DNA of 55,001 nucleotides from NCBI GenBank assembly GCA_032358255.1, contig JAULBX010025276.1:1-55001 (forward strand), read 5' to 3'. This document shows, piece after piece, positions 32,241 through 44,000 of this stretch; positions within the stretch are counted from its first letter, which is position 1; each line of letters begins with the position of its first letter. The position numbers and the translations under genes were made by a program. Below the pieces are notes generated by a model that worked only from the letters and a program-made list of their open reading frames with translations, was not told where the DNA came from and did no database searches. This DNA comes from Heterotrichella gracilis. Lineage: Eukaryota > Sar > Xanthophyceae > Tribonematales > Xanthonemataceae.

Positions 32241-34680
32241 TGGCGGTGGGGGTGTACCTGGTGTGGTGTGTGCTGGGACTGGCTCCAGTGGGGTGCTGGC
32301 AGGCGCATCTACTGCTTGGACCTTCGTTGCTACCCAGCGACCACTCCGCAGACTTGTCACTGGCCGGTGGGGCAGTGATGGCTGTGGTGGCGTGACATGG
32401 AGGCAGTCGGGGTGGCTGCTTGGTTGCGTGCTGGGGATCGGGCCTCAAGCAGATTTGATGCAACTCCAAGCACGGATGCTGCTGCTTGCTGCTTGGGAGA
32501 ACCATCATGACATTCAAGTGCAATGATTAGATTCTGCAATTGCCAAACGCATGACATTCAGGTGCAATCATTAGGCTTTGCAATTGCCAAATGCATGCGC
32601 ACTGCTTTTTGTACTTGCCATTTTTTGGGGTGGGGGCTGCTTTCCAATTTTGCTACCCAGTCTAGAAGCAGCGGGACACGTTGACAGTCTGATTTATTCT
32701 GCATTATTAGGCGGCCACCACCATGCAGTCTGATGTAGGAATGAGAATGGATTTTGGGCCCTTTCTTAGAAGGATATTTTACACGTATGCCGTTGGGCAT
32801 GCGCCCTGAGACAGGTCTTCCTTTAAATCTCCCGCACAGTGACGGTCACCAGCAAATTTCAATGCGCAGTATATGCAGGCAGCAGCATACCCTAGGCTAC
32901 TAGCCTAGGCCGCCTGTAGTATATACTATGGCAATACAATGTCGTGCAGCATTGCGTAGCATGGTGGCAATTAGGCTAGACTAAGTTTGACATTCAGTGT
33001 CAATGCGCGTCCCGGACTTGGAGATTATCTATCATAGATATCTTGTAATGCAGCACAACATTTTACAACATCGGAATTTCAACAGAGCCCCAGCTGTTGC
33101 AATGACTCATTGCAATGATTGCGCAAATGATGATCATGATGATCAACCTTGCAGGGTGCCCCCCCTGTGACAGCTGACCCCTGCCGATTGACTTTGGGCA
33201 TTGCTCCGTGGACTCCAGAAGCCGCTGAGAGTCTCAATTTCTGTGGCTTGGCAAGCCACAGAAATTGAGAGCTTCCACGGGGCACAGTGTGCCCCGTGGA
33301 AGCTCGTGTCACACGATACATCTGTTCACTCATTGGTCCAACCAGTGAGCACTACAGTGCAGGTGACCTCTGTGTCACACTGGCAGTGAAAGACTCTTGA
33401 AGCCCCTGCGCACATCCCAGACTGCCAGTGAAGGCAAACTTTGACTTCGAGGTCACAGTACTGATTTAGCACGCGCTCTGGACCTGCACGGTGACCACTG
33501 GTCCTGAGTTAGGGACTGCACTGAGTTAAGGGCGCACCATATTATGTCATGACTTCAAGTCGGGGCCCCCAGTGCATGAGGGCTCAAAACCTTTAAATTA
33601 CATGCCATTAAACGCCATAGCATGCGCTGAATACACCCCTCACCCCCACCATAGCCTCCACACCCACCAACCTGCGCGCAGCCCGACTGGGTGCCACCTC
33701 ACACAGTGATATCATGTAGACCCATGCCGCATGGCCGATACCACCTGTTCCCGTGCTGGTCTCTGTCAGTGACATGGAGCATTGGCCATGGCTCATAGGC
33801 CGCATGGCCCATGCGCCATGCGCCCACCCTAGATTACTAATCCATGGGCCACCCACTAATCCAGGCGCTGGGCCAGTCATAGTTGAGCTCCCAGCAGGCG
33901 GCCGCACTGCCAGTGGCTGCCAGTGGCTCAGCAGCACTGGCCAACTACATGCGGTACCACAGGCCTACTAGGTAGCTAGCCCAGCTGGCAGTGCCCTTGG
34001 ATGTGTTCAATATTGGCAATACATATGTGACTGGGGAAGACCTAGGGCCCTGCTGCACTCCCCCGGGGAGGCCCCACGCGCTGCGTAATTGACAGTGTAC
34101 CACTGCCAGCTGGGTGCCACCAGGTTCTTGACGGGGTCTCATGTCAGACTGTAGTACTACTCAGTCTGACTGAACTGACTTCCAGGTGTGTGTACTATGT
34201 GGGTGCTCATCATGCATGACCCACCTGGTGCCACCCATTGGGGGTCACAGCTTTGTGGTACTGTACTGTGTAACACTTGCATGGGGGTGCGACAGTTGGC
34301 AATGCAACCTGTTAAGGCCCAATGCACGTTGGGAGGCCTTTCAAAATTGGTCCTGTCACAGAGTCTGACTAGATAGGTGCACACTTTTTAAGACTTTATT
34401 GCAACATCCTAGACCGCCAGTCTGATTCAAGGTTGCTTCCTAAGGGCTTTCTTCGTCTCCAAAACGTCTCAGGCTGTGCTCCCAGCGGCACTAAGTTTAG
34501 AGATGAGCTCACCATGGGTGTGCACATTGCCAAAATGGGTGCAGTGCCAGCTGGCTGCATGTCGTGGCGCAGAGATATAATATGATCTGGGGGGGAACCT
34601 GATCCAGCCAATTGGCACATCACATCAAGTCGCTGGCCACCGTCCATGCCGCATGGGCGCCCACGGATCACGTTTTTGCT
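32241..34680. other. Bicupin 3' flank and hairpin-bearing region
   Basis: No gene was recognised. The first ~160 bp are G-rich and resemble duplicated bicupin tail sequence. A 44-bp direct repeat (CATGACATTCAAGTGCAAT) begins at 32506 and 32550. Two back-to-back hairpins lie at 33233-33304. The remainder to 34680 has many short inverted motifs (for example CCTAGGCTA/TAGCCTAGG near 32891) but no coding signal. Confidence 0.6.
33233..33304. repeat. Two adjacent perfect hairpins
   Basis: Hairpin 1 at 33233-33269 has 18-bp perfect arms (CTCAATTTCTGTGGCTTG and its complement) around a single G. Hairpin 2 starts on the next base at 33270-33304, with 16-bp perfect arms (AGCTTCCACGGGGCAC) around AGT. 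The perfect arms suggest recent origin or selection on structure. Confidence 0.93.
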
Positions 34681-34690
34681 TCGAAAGCTT

Positions 34691-34696
34691 TATAAA
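34691..34696 (+). promoter_or_regulatory. Possible TATA box of the mannanase gene
   Basis: TATAAA in the context GCTTTATAAACCGCC lies 366 bp upstream of the mannanase start codon. If used, it implies a transcript start near 34720 and a 5' UTR of about 340 nt. The assignment rests on sequence and position only. Confidence 0.35.
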
Positions 34697-35061
34697 CCGC
34701 CGCTCAGCGCAGCAAAGGTATCCTCTCAGGTAGTACCTAGAGTGGACTCTCGTACCTTGAGGCTTGAACTCGAAGGCTGAATTGTACCGTGAGTTTAGCT
34801 CGTAGCGACGTTCTCCTCACCTAGTAGGCTCTGCCTCAAGTGAGAGGTTCGGACCTGTTGTAGAGGCCGGTGGGCAACTCGAGTTGAGCTCCCAAGCTTG
34901 TGTCAAGTGGAAGGAAGTCCCTGTCGAGCTAAGCCTACGGTGTATTAAACGGTTACTAACTGAGTACTCAGCAGTGCCACTCAAGTTACTAGCTAGTAGC
35001 CCACTGGCACATTCCGGCTTTCGCCAGTTACAGGGGCGGCGCAGTTCGAGCCTCACCCATC

Positions 35062-38000
35062 ATGGCGCTCCATCGCCTAGTCACCAGCTCTTCTGTGCTC
35101 CTGATAGCCGCCACGGTGCTCGCTTGCAGCATAGGCAGCGCATGGGGCCAAGGCAACGCCACCCAGGGCAACAGCACCCTGTCGGCGGGCAACGCCACCG
35201 CCAGCAACGGGACTGCCGCCCTGTCGGGCTTCATCCGAGTGCGTGATAGCAGGTTCGTGGACGACCAGTGCAGAGAGTTCTTCTTCACAGGTGGGGTTGC
35301 TGTGGATTGGATGGGTGGGTGGGTGGGGTGGGTGGAGCCACATGGGTGTGGCGTCGGAATTGTGGATCAAACCTTTTCCTTAGGACTCTCCATTTCATTA
35401 AATGGAGGTGGGGCTTACGACCTGAGAGCTGTCACATGTACTTCAATAACTGACTGAGCGTGCACAAAAGTTTTTGGTTCTAGAACTTTGGTGTACTTCC
35501 CTCCGACTCTGACTGACAAGCTGCAATGCGAACAGACTGCCTGACTCAGAGTGACTGGTGACTACAACAAAGTTCTAGAACCAGAAAGCTTTTGCTGAGT
35601 GAGCAAATGTGGTCATCATGAGTCCTCAAGGCATGCCACACGCAATAGGGTTGTCACCACCATTCCCCCTAATGCATGGCACTGTTCATGACTGCTGTGA
35701 AAGCTGTACAATCCCATCCCATGCCATGTCAGGCAGTTACATGCAGCGCGGCACTGCATGTAACTGCCTGACATCGTATGGGGCCGTGTCATCTGATCTC
35801 ACCTGCCAGTGGTGTAGGTTAACTAAAAGCAAAATCACAGCACTGTGATTTTGCTTGGCCTGACTAGTCAGACATAGCTACTCCCAGCGGGCAGGCCCTA
35901 CATATTTTGATCCTAGGGCTAAGACCTAGCCGCCGGGGTTTGCCGTGTCCGCTTTGTCTGCCACTGTGATTTTGCTAGAATAGGTGTCATTTTGCATAAA
36001 CTACACCTTCCGTCGATCTTTAGACAACACGTGAGCATGTGGGCATCCCATGCCGCACCACACTTGGAGCCAGACTGACTCAGCATCGCACCAACAATGC
36101 TCTGCTAGCCTTAAGGTTTTTGGTGTTGCGTTGGAACCCATTGAGGTACCCACAGCCACCTGAAAGGCCCACAATCATTGTGACAGGCGCACAGGCAGGT
36201 GGCCGTGAATCACTGCAATGGGTTGTGAACGCCCCACCAAAACCCCTAGGCTAGCAATGCATTGCTGGGGAGGCGCTAGCCTAGGTTCGCAGGGGGTGAC
36301 CACGAACCATTACACTGGGTCATGGTTGCCGCAGCATTTGTCGATCTGGTGCTGCTGCCCCATGCGCAGGGGCCGGTGCTTGTGGCCCACTGCAGTGGGT
36401 TGTGATCATGGTCCACCCACTACAGAGCTAGGCTAGCACCGCATCAGTAATGCAATGCTACCTAGCCTAGCTCTGTGGTGGTTGCATCGTGGTCACAACC
36501 CATTACGGTGGGCCACGGGTTGTAGCATTTGTCAAGCTGGTGCTGCTGTCCCATGGGCAGGGGTCGGTGCTTGTGGCCCACTGCAGTGGGTTGTGATCAT
36601 GGTCCACCCACTACAGAGCTAGGCAAACACAGCGCCAGCCTGCCTCAGTGAGGCATTGCTTCCTGCCTAGCTCTGTGGCTGTTAATCCATGCTCACAACC
36701 CATTACAACATGGTGGGCCAACATGGTGGGCCACGGGTTGTTGTAGCATCTGCCTTGGGCTGCTGCTGCCCCATGGGGCACCTGCGCATGGGGCACAGTT
36801 ACCTCAGGATGGTCCGCCTGCCAGGTGGCTGTGGCCCAGTGTAATGGGATCCCACCATCAACTGCAGACCTAGGCTAGCAATGCGCCACTGGTGCGGTGC
36901 CAGCCTACTTTTGCAGGTGCAGGTGAGATCCCATTACACTGGGCCACGGTTGCTGCAGCATTTGCCAATCAGGTGCTGCTGAACCATAGGGCACCGTTGA
37001 ATGCCTTGCGCATGGGGCACACGTCATCTCAGACTGTGCGCCTGCAAGGTGGCTGTGGTGCAGTGTAATGAGCTGTGGCCCTCCACTGCAAACGTAGGCT
37101 AGTAGCGCAATACTGGTGCAGTGCAATGCTAGGTTCGCAGTGGTGGACCACCAACCCACTAGGTAAGTTACACTGGGCCACCGTTGCTGCAGCATTTGTC
37201 AACTTGGTGCTGCTGCCCCATGCCAGGGCTTGGTGCTTGTGGCCCTTGGCGTTTTGACCGTGATGCACCCACTACGAGCGCAGGCTAGGACCGCGTGTGC
37301 ACTGATGGTGCAATGCTACATAGCCGAGCTCGGTGATGGGTGCTCCATGGTCACAACCCATTACAATGGTCCATGGCTACTGTAGCATCTGACAATGGTG
37401 CTCAGCAGCCTGCTGGCCCATGCAAATGTGTCCCATGGCATATATATGCTTTAGCATTATTAACTGCATTTGCTCACGTACATTCGTACTAGCATGACAG
37501 CTAGTTACAGTCAGCTGCCCTAAATGCCTGAGACACAACCCTAGTGCCACTAAATGCCTAAGACACAACCCTAGTGCCAGCGGCTGCAATCAGGACACTG
37601 TAAGGAAGCAACGAAAGAAACTTAAGGGGGTTTGGTAAAGCTGTTACTGATGTAGATCACAAAAGGGGAAACTGGGCCCCTAATCGTATACCCATGAAGT
37701 TCTCCGGTCAGCTTGATTGATACAAACCTCTTCGGGTATGTAGAGCTGCTTCCTTGCCGCCTCTGGTGCAGCAGGCTCAAAGCATGCTCCAGGAGTTTCT
37801 TGATGAAGGAGATGGTTTGACTTCTGGACATGTCCGGCACTGGGTCAAAGCCAAATCAGGGTCTCCATCACCAAAATGCTTCATGGAGCATGCCGCTGAG
37901 CCTGCTGAGCCAGAACCGGCCGAAGCAGCTCTGTCCTGGCACTGTTTAAACCTTTTATTGATCCCACGCAACTTGCGCAAGACTGGCTACGATTTTGGCT

Positions 38001-41000
38001 GTATGGCTGGGATGCCATCATGCGGCACGCAACTAGCCAACTAACTGTGACATGCCACCATGCGGCATGTAACCGTTAGTTAGGTTAACTAACTAAGTAT
38101 GATACGCCACCATGCAGTGTATTGACCTCCCACGTGTGGTTAATGCATGCACGCAGGGTGGAACACATGGGGCATTGTGGACGCGGCAGCTGGCGCCACC
38201 GGTGGGGGCAGCGGCAAGTCCTCCATCAGTCAACAGCTTGATTTGGCAGTGAAGTACAACCTGCAGGTGGGTTGTCTAAAACCCCAGCTAGGGTAAATTA
38301 GAGTAGGGTGTAGGGTGCAGGATTTAGGGTTTGCAAGCTCTCCATCAGCCAGCAGCTGGACCTGGCGGTGAAATACAACCTGGAGGTGGGTAGTACAGGG
38401 TGTAGGGTTAAGGATATAGGGTTTAGGGCTTAGGATGTAGGGTTGCAAGTCACCCATTAGCCAGCAGGTGGAACTGGTGGTGAGAGTCCAACCTGCAAAT
38501 GCGGGAGGGTCAAGCGCCCCATGGGGTTTGTAGATGGGCAGAGGGGAATAAGATGGGGGGGGGGCAGAGGTGGGGTACTCTAAAGACAGGGCAGAGGTGG
38601 GAACCCCATACCCGGTAGTACCCAATGGGGACAGGGTTGCATCATGTACAACCTGCAGGTGCGGGAACGTATGGGCGCATGGGCACGCACGCATACAACA
38701 ATTGTGCAATAGCACGTTTGCACCTCATAGTCGTGCAAACCCTAAACCCTAAACCCTAAACCCTAAACCCTTGCTACCGCGGCAACGCACGTGGGTGGTC
38801 AATGACGTGCGGATCAGTGCGAGTGTGCAATCTGCTGTGCTAGCTGCTAGTAGCACAGCGTGCTAGTCGCATTTTGCTTTTGGGGAGGTGCTGATCTCAA
38901 GAGCATGTGCATGCGCGGTGGTGCGTTTCATTGCCCTGGGGGTGGTTGGCTAGTGTTTTGCGTCATTTATTCTGATGTGCGCATTACCTAATTAATTCAG
39001 TAGAAATAAACAATACATTGAACTAACAATGATATATTGTGCAGGTGGTGCGCTTCTTTGCCCTTGGTGTGGTTGGCGGCTTTGCGCTGCAGACCAGTCC
39101 AGGGAGTTACAACGAGGAAGCGCTCAAGGGGATGGACTACATACTGAGTGAGCTGGATAAGCGGTGCGTGCCAGGGCTTGGTTAGGGTTGTAAAGGCTAG
39201 AGTGTAGGGTTGAGCCCAGGGAGCTACAATGAGAATGCACTCAAGGGGGTGGACTACATACTGAGTGAGCTGGACAAGCGGTGTGAGCCTGGACCTAGTC
39301 AGGGTTTATGGGTTTTAGGATATGGCCATCCACATACTTGACCCCATATGTGGCCAAGTGAGCAATTGTTTTTAGGGGATAGGGCCAGGGTTCTGGGTTC
39401 ACCCAGGGAGCTACAACAAGGATTTCTGAAGGGGATGTACTGTATAATGAGAGAGCTGGACAATCGGTGCGGCCTGAAGGGGTACGTATTATGCTTAGTT
39501 CTTTTTTATTGTGCTTGGTGGAACACATGGTTGCTGTGGCTTGTTCAGCACTGTTGCCAAATTGAGCAAATGGTTCCATTGGGCAACTGATCATAGTATG
39601 TGTCTCTTGGGCAACTGATCATAGTATGTGTCTCTTGGGCAACTGATCATAGTATGTGTCTCTTGGGCAACTGATCAGGGAAGTAGTATTTGGTACCATC
39701 AGGTGAGCCCCTATATGGTACCGTTCCCAACAGATGCTTGGATCTGCTCTTGAAATGCGCCTCTGTCACAAGGGCATGAAGGGATCTGAAGCAAACCTAC
39801 TGTGTCCTCGCAATTGTGTTGCTTAGGTGGGCAAATGGGTTTGCATCTCCCTGCATTTAGTCCAAAAGCTGTGCTTACACCTCCAGCCATGGCGTGTCCA
39901 ATGGTTGGCAGGTATCAAAACGACTCGTCCTTTTTCAAATGCCTCTTATGTACTCTTGAGTAAGAAGCACATACACGCATTTGAATAATGCCAAGCCGTC
40001 TTGATACAAGCAAACCATGGTCGCGTCACAGCTGGGCGTGTTTGCACAGCTTTGCACTGCATGTTGAAGTTGCAAACCCACCTGGCCCCCAAGCAGTACA
40101 GGTGCGAGGGCACAGGTCGTTCCAATCCCATAGTGAGACGGACACAGCCGTGTCCAATGGCTCCAATGGTTTACCAAAGGCCGCGTTAGGCACCCTAAAA
40201 CACACCCTAAAACTGCAAAGCTTACATGGCTTTAGGGTGCTTTACGCATGGCCATGCAGAATTTCCTAAAGCCTAACCCTAAACCCTAAATAACCCTAGA
40301 CCCTTCCTTTATTTCCCTTGTGCTTGAGGTGCTGGTTCATCTTAATCTAAATTTCTTAAGATAATGTGCTGAGGTGCTGGTTCCTCAGATATTGTGCTTG
40401 AGGTGCTTATTGCTCTTGTACATTCCTGCTAGCGTGGGGACGGAAAGGGTTCAGGGTTGAGAGGAGAGCTGCAGTGCTCAAGTATTGTCCGATCACAATA
40501 TCCACTCCCGCAGCAACCTGCGTGCAGTCACTGCATTTGGCACAACTGGGATACCGACAGCAACACAGACAACGTGGCACAGTACACCAAGGCTCCTGAT
40601 GCATAGCACTTGATCATCCACAGCAACAAACTATGCAACCAAATAACGTCTGATTCAAACTCTAATCTTTCAATATTCTTCATTGTTCTGCAGCAACCTG
40701 CGTGCAGTCATTGCCTTCGGCAGCAACTGGGATACCGACAGCAACACAGACAACGTGGCACAGTACACCAAGGCGCTGGGCATATCGCCTGAGCAGTTTT
40801 GGACCGACTCCCGCGCCAAGGATGCCTACAAGAACAAGATCACCAAGATTGTGAGTGTGTGCACTAAGATCTAGGGCGTAGGGTGTAGGGTATAGGGTTT
40901 ATTGTCATTTTGAGTGCCTGCGCAGGCATGTATGTCACCAGCACTGCATCAAATGGATGTGGTAGGTGCCCTCTATGGACTGGGTTTGGTTGCATGTGAC

Positions 41001-44000
41001 CACACAGAGTACAAATATGGTCTAAACCACTCTGTCCCATTGCAATGGTTTTTTCCTCGTAGCCTCCCTCTCCTTCAGGTCACCCATACCAACACACACC
41101 ACAACGCTGGTACCACCTGCAACACAGCATAATATTTCCCCACCCCCCACCCACACCCACCCACCCCCCCCTCCCCACACCCTAGGTGACCCGCACCAAC
41201 ACCATCAACGGCCGCACCTACCCATAATCCCCTTCCCCCTACCCATACATCCATCCCCCTCCACACAGCTTGTGTCCCACACCATCACCATCAACTGGTG
41301 CACCTACTCAAAATCCCCTTCCCCCCCACCCACACACCCCCAGCCCCACCCACCCACCCACACCCACCCACACCCCCCCCTCCCCACACCCCCAGGTGAC
41401 CCGCACCAACACCATCAACGGGCGCACCTACTCATCCGACCCCACGGTGTTTGCGTGGGACCTGATCAACGAACCGCGCTGCAACAGCCCGGATTGCTAC
41501 CTGGACGTGCAGGTACTTTTAGGGTTTAGGGTTTATATGTTAGGGTTTAGGGTCTGTGTGGGACCTCATCAAGGAGCCGCGCTGCAACAGCCCGAATTGC
41601 TACCTGGATGTGCAGGTACGTTTAGGGTTTAGGGTTTATATGTTAGGGTTTAGGGTCTGTGTGGGACCTCATCAAGGAGCCGCGCTGCAACAGCCCGAAT
41701 TGCTACCTGGATGTGCAGGTACGTTTAGGGTTTAGGGTTTATATGTGGGGTTTAGGGTCTGTGTGGGACCTCATCAAGGAGCCGCGCTGCAACAGCCCGG
41801 ATTGCTACCTGGATATGCAGGTACGTTTAGGGTTTAGGGTTTTCCGTTAAGGGTTTAGGGTTTGCCTGAGACCTCATCATCGAGCCGCGCTGCAACAGCC
41901 CGGATTGCTACCTGGATGTGCAGGTGGGTGTGGGGTTTAGGGTTCTGGTTTTGTGGTTATTTGGACCTCGTCAATGCAGCTGCGACTGTTGCTACCTAGA
42001 GTTGGAGGTGGAGTCAAGGGAAGCGCTAGCTTACTTCCAAATTACTTCCATGCGTACAAGCGAGTATCACGCCCATGGGCACAGCCTGCTGACTGGCAGC
42101 TCGCCCGCATACCCTCATTCCGTTGTCGAACAAACCTGTGGCACGTGACGAACACCGTTGAACAGGTCTCTTTGACAGAAGGGCTGAAGGTATGCGGGCG
42201 AGCTGCCAGTCAGCAGGCTGTGCTTGTGAGGTGCAATGATTAATCACCCTGTCGTGACAAAAAATGGACGAATGTAATGAATATCCTGTCCTAACAAGGC
42301 GTTATGACGAGGACACCGTGGAGCAAAAATGCAAGGAGGGTGAAGCTGTTTAGGATTTAGGGTTTAGGGACTCAAAGCACAGAAAGCTTGGTCAATATCC
42401 AGTAGGCTCTTAGGTGGTCATCAAGACAAAGGTAGGTAGTTGAGCTTGCCTCAAGGGGGGGTAATGCTGGGGCTGCTTGGGGGTTGAGAGTTCAGGTGGG
42501 TGTGGCAAACAAACCAGGGTGTGTCAAACGAACCTGTTTATTATTGCACACAACCCCAGTCAAACCCACGCCTATCCAGCCCTCACTTCCACCCTGCAGC
42601 ACATGTTGCTTACCACGCTCGTCAGATGTAGTGTGACCCGGCAAGGGTTTTGAATTTCCTTCTGGTGTCTCCAGATACCCTTGCCAGGGTTCCGCTGCAC
42701 CTGTCGTGTGGGGTGTGCACCATGTGCTGCAGGATGAAAAAACGTGGGCTGGAGAGACGTGGGCTTGCATCGGATTACAGTGTAGTATCGGTGTCTCGCA
42801 AGACAGTTGAGTAACTTTGAACAGGTGTGTTTGGCAAAAGAGCTGAAGTCATGTGGGCAAGCTGCCGGACAGCAGGCTGGGCCCGTGAGCGTGCAATAAA
42901 CAACCACCCTGTCGTGACAAAATTGGATGAATACATGAATAACTGCCATGTCTTGTCCCAGCCCCGTGGAGTAATTGGCAAGGAGGGTGGCACTGTTTAA
43001 GGTTTAGGGTTAATGGCTTCAACCCTACACCCTAAACAGCGTCACTCTCCTTGCCAGTTGCTCCACGGGGCCGGGACAAGGCATACCTTGAAGCTCAAGG
43101 CACAGAAGGCTCGATCCACATCCATGCAGTAGGCACTCAGGTGGCCATCAAGGCAGGGTAGGTGATTAACGCATATACAGGGGGGGATCGCTGGGGCTGC
43201 TTAGGGGTTAGGGTTTAGGAACTGCCCCTCCCCCTATGTGCCTGGACCTGCACCTCATACCACCGCGTGGGATGTGACACCGCCGAGTGTATGTACTACA
43301 TACACTACTAGGTTGTAGGGGGTAGGGAGCTCGCTACGCCCTACACCCTACAGAGCTATGTGGTGTAGGCTGCTAAGGCTCCTTCTTAGGGTATTAGGGG
43401 TTTTGGGTTAGGGAACTTGCTGAGGCTCCTTGCCTGCTCAGCTGCACGCCCCCCAGCATTTCATCTCTTGTCTGTCTCTATATTGTGGGCTAGATAGCTG
43501 TGTTACTGCTGTTGAGAGAGGCTGCAAGAGGCAGATATGCATTGCAAATATCAGATCTTCCATTTCCAACCCTTTTGATCAGCAGTATGCACAGCTGGCT
43601 GCACCCAACATAGGGACAGGCTAGGGACGATTTGCTCAAGAGCCGCGCAGCTTAGCAGCAAGGAGTCTCGGGAAATCTTCTCTGGATCATCAGAAATAGT
43701 CAGTATAATAAGAAATAAATGAGGGGATCCACCGCAGCAATTTCTTGCCATAGGCCACTCCGGGGATGGGCGATTTCCAGGGCTCCGGGAGATGGTGTAG
43801 ACCAAATCCCAGGGATGACGGGCGAGTGATGAAGCCAGGCATTTAGAGGGTACAAAAAGCAGACTACCCACAAACTTTGAGGGTAAAAAAGGCAGGCATT
43901 TAGAGGGCAAAAAAGGCAGGCTACTTACAAAGGGTAAGGCTGGCAGTGCATGAGTGTGTGTGCACACTGGCATTTGTGACACTCCTGGGTGCATGGTGGG

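Larger units (their letters stand above)
35291..38156 (+). other. Mannanase intron 1, packed with fold-back elements
   Basis: This 2.9-kb intron has no recognised exon. From left to right it holds a terminal-inverted-repeat element at about 35450-35602, two clean hairpins, a cluster of six related hairpin units at 36150-37420, and a decayed member of the TAAC-loop fold-back family near 37980-38110. Confidence 0.7.

Noticed and set aside
38740..38770. True telomere or chromosome end
   Set aside because: The telomere-type runs are short, interstitial and occur in both orientations inside genes.
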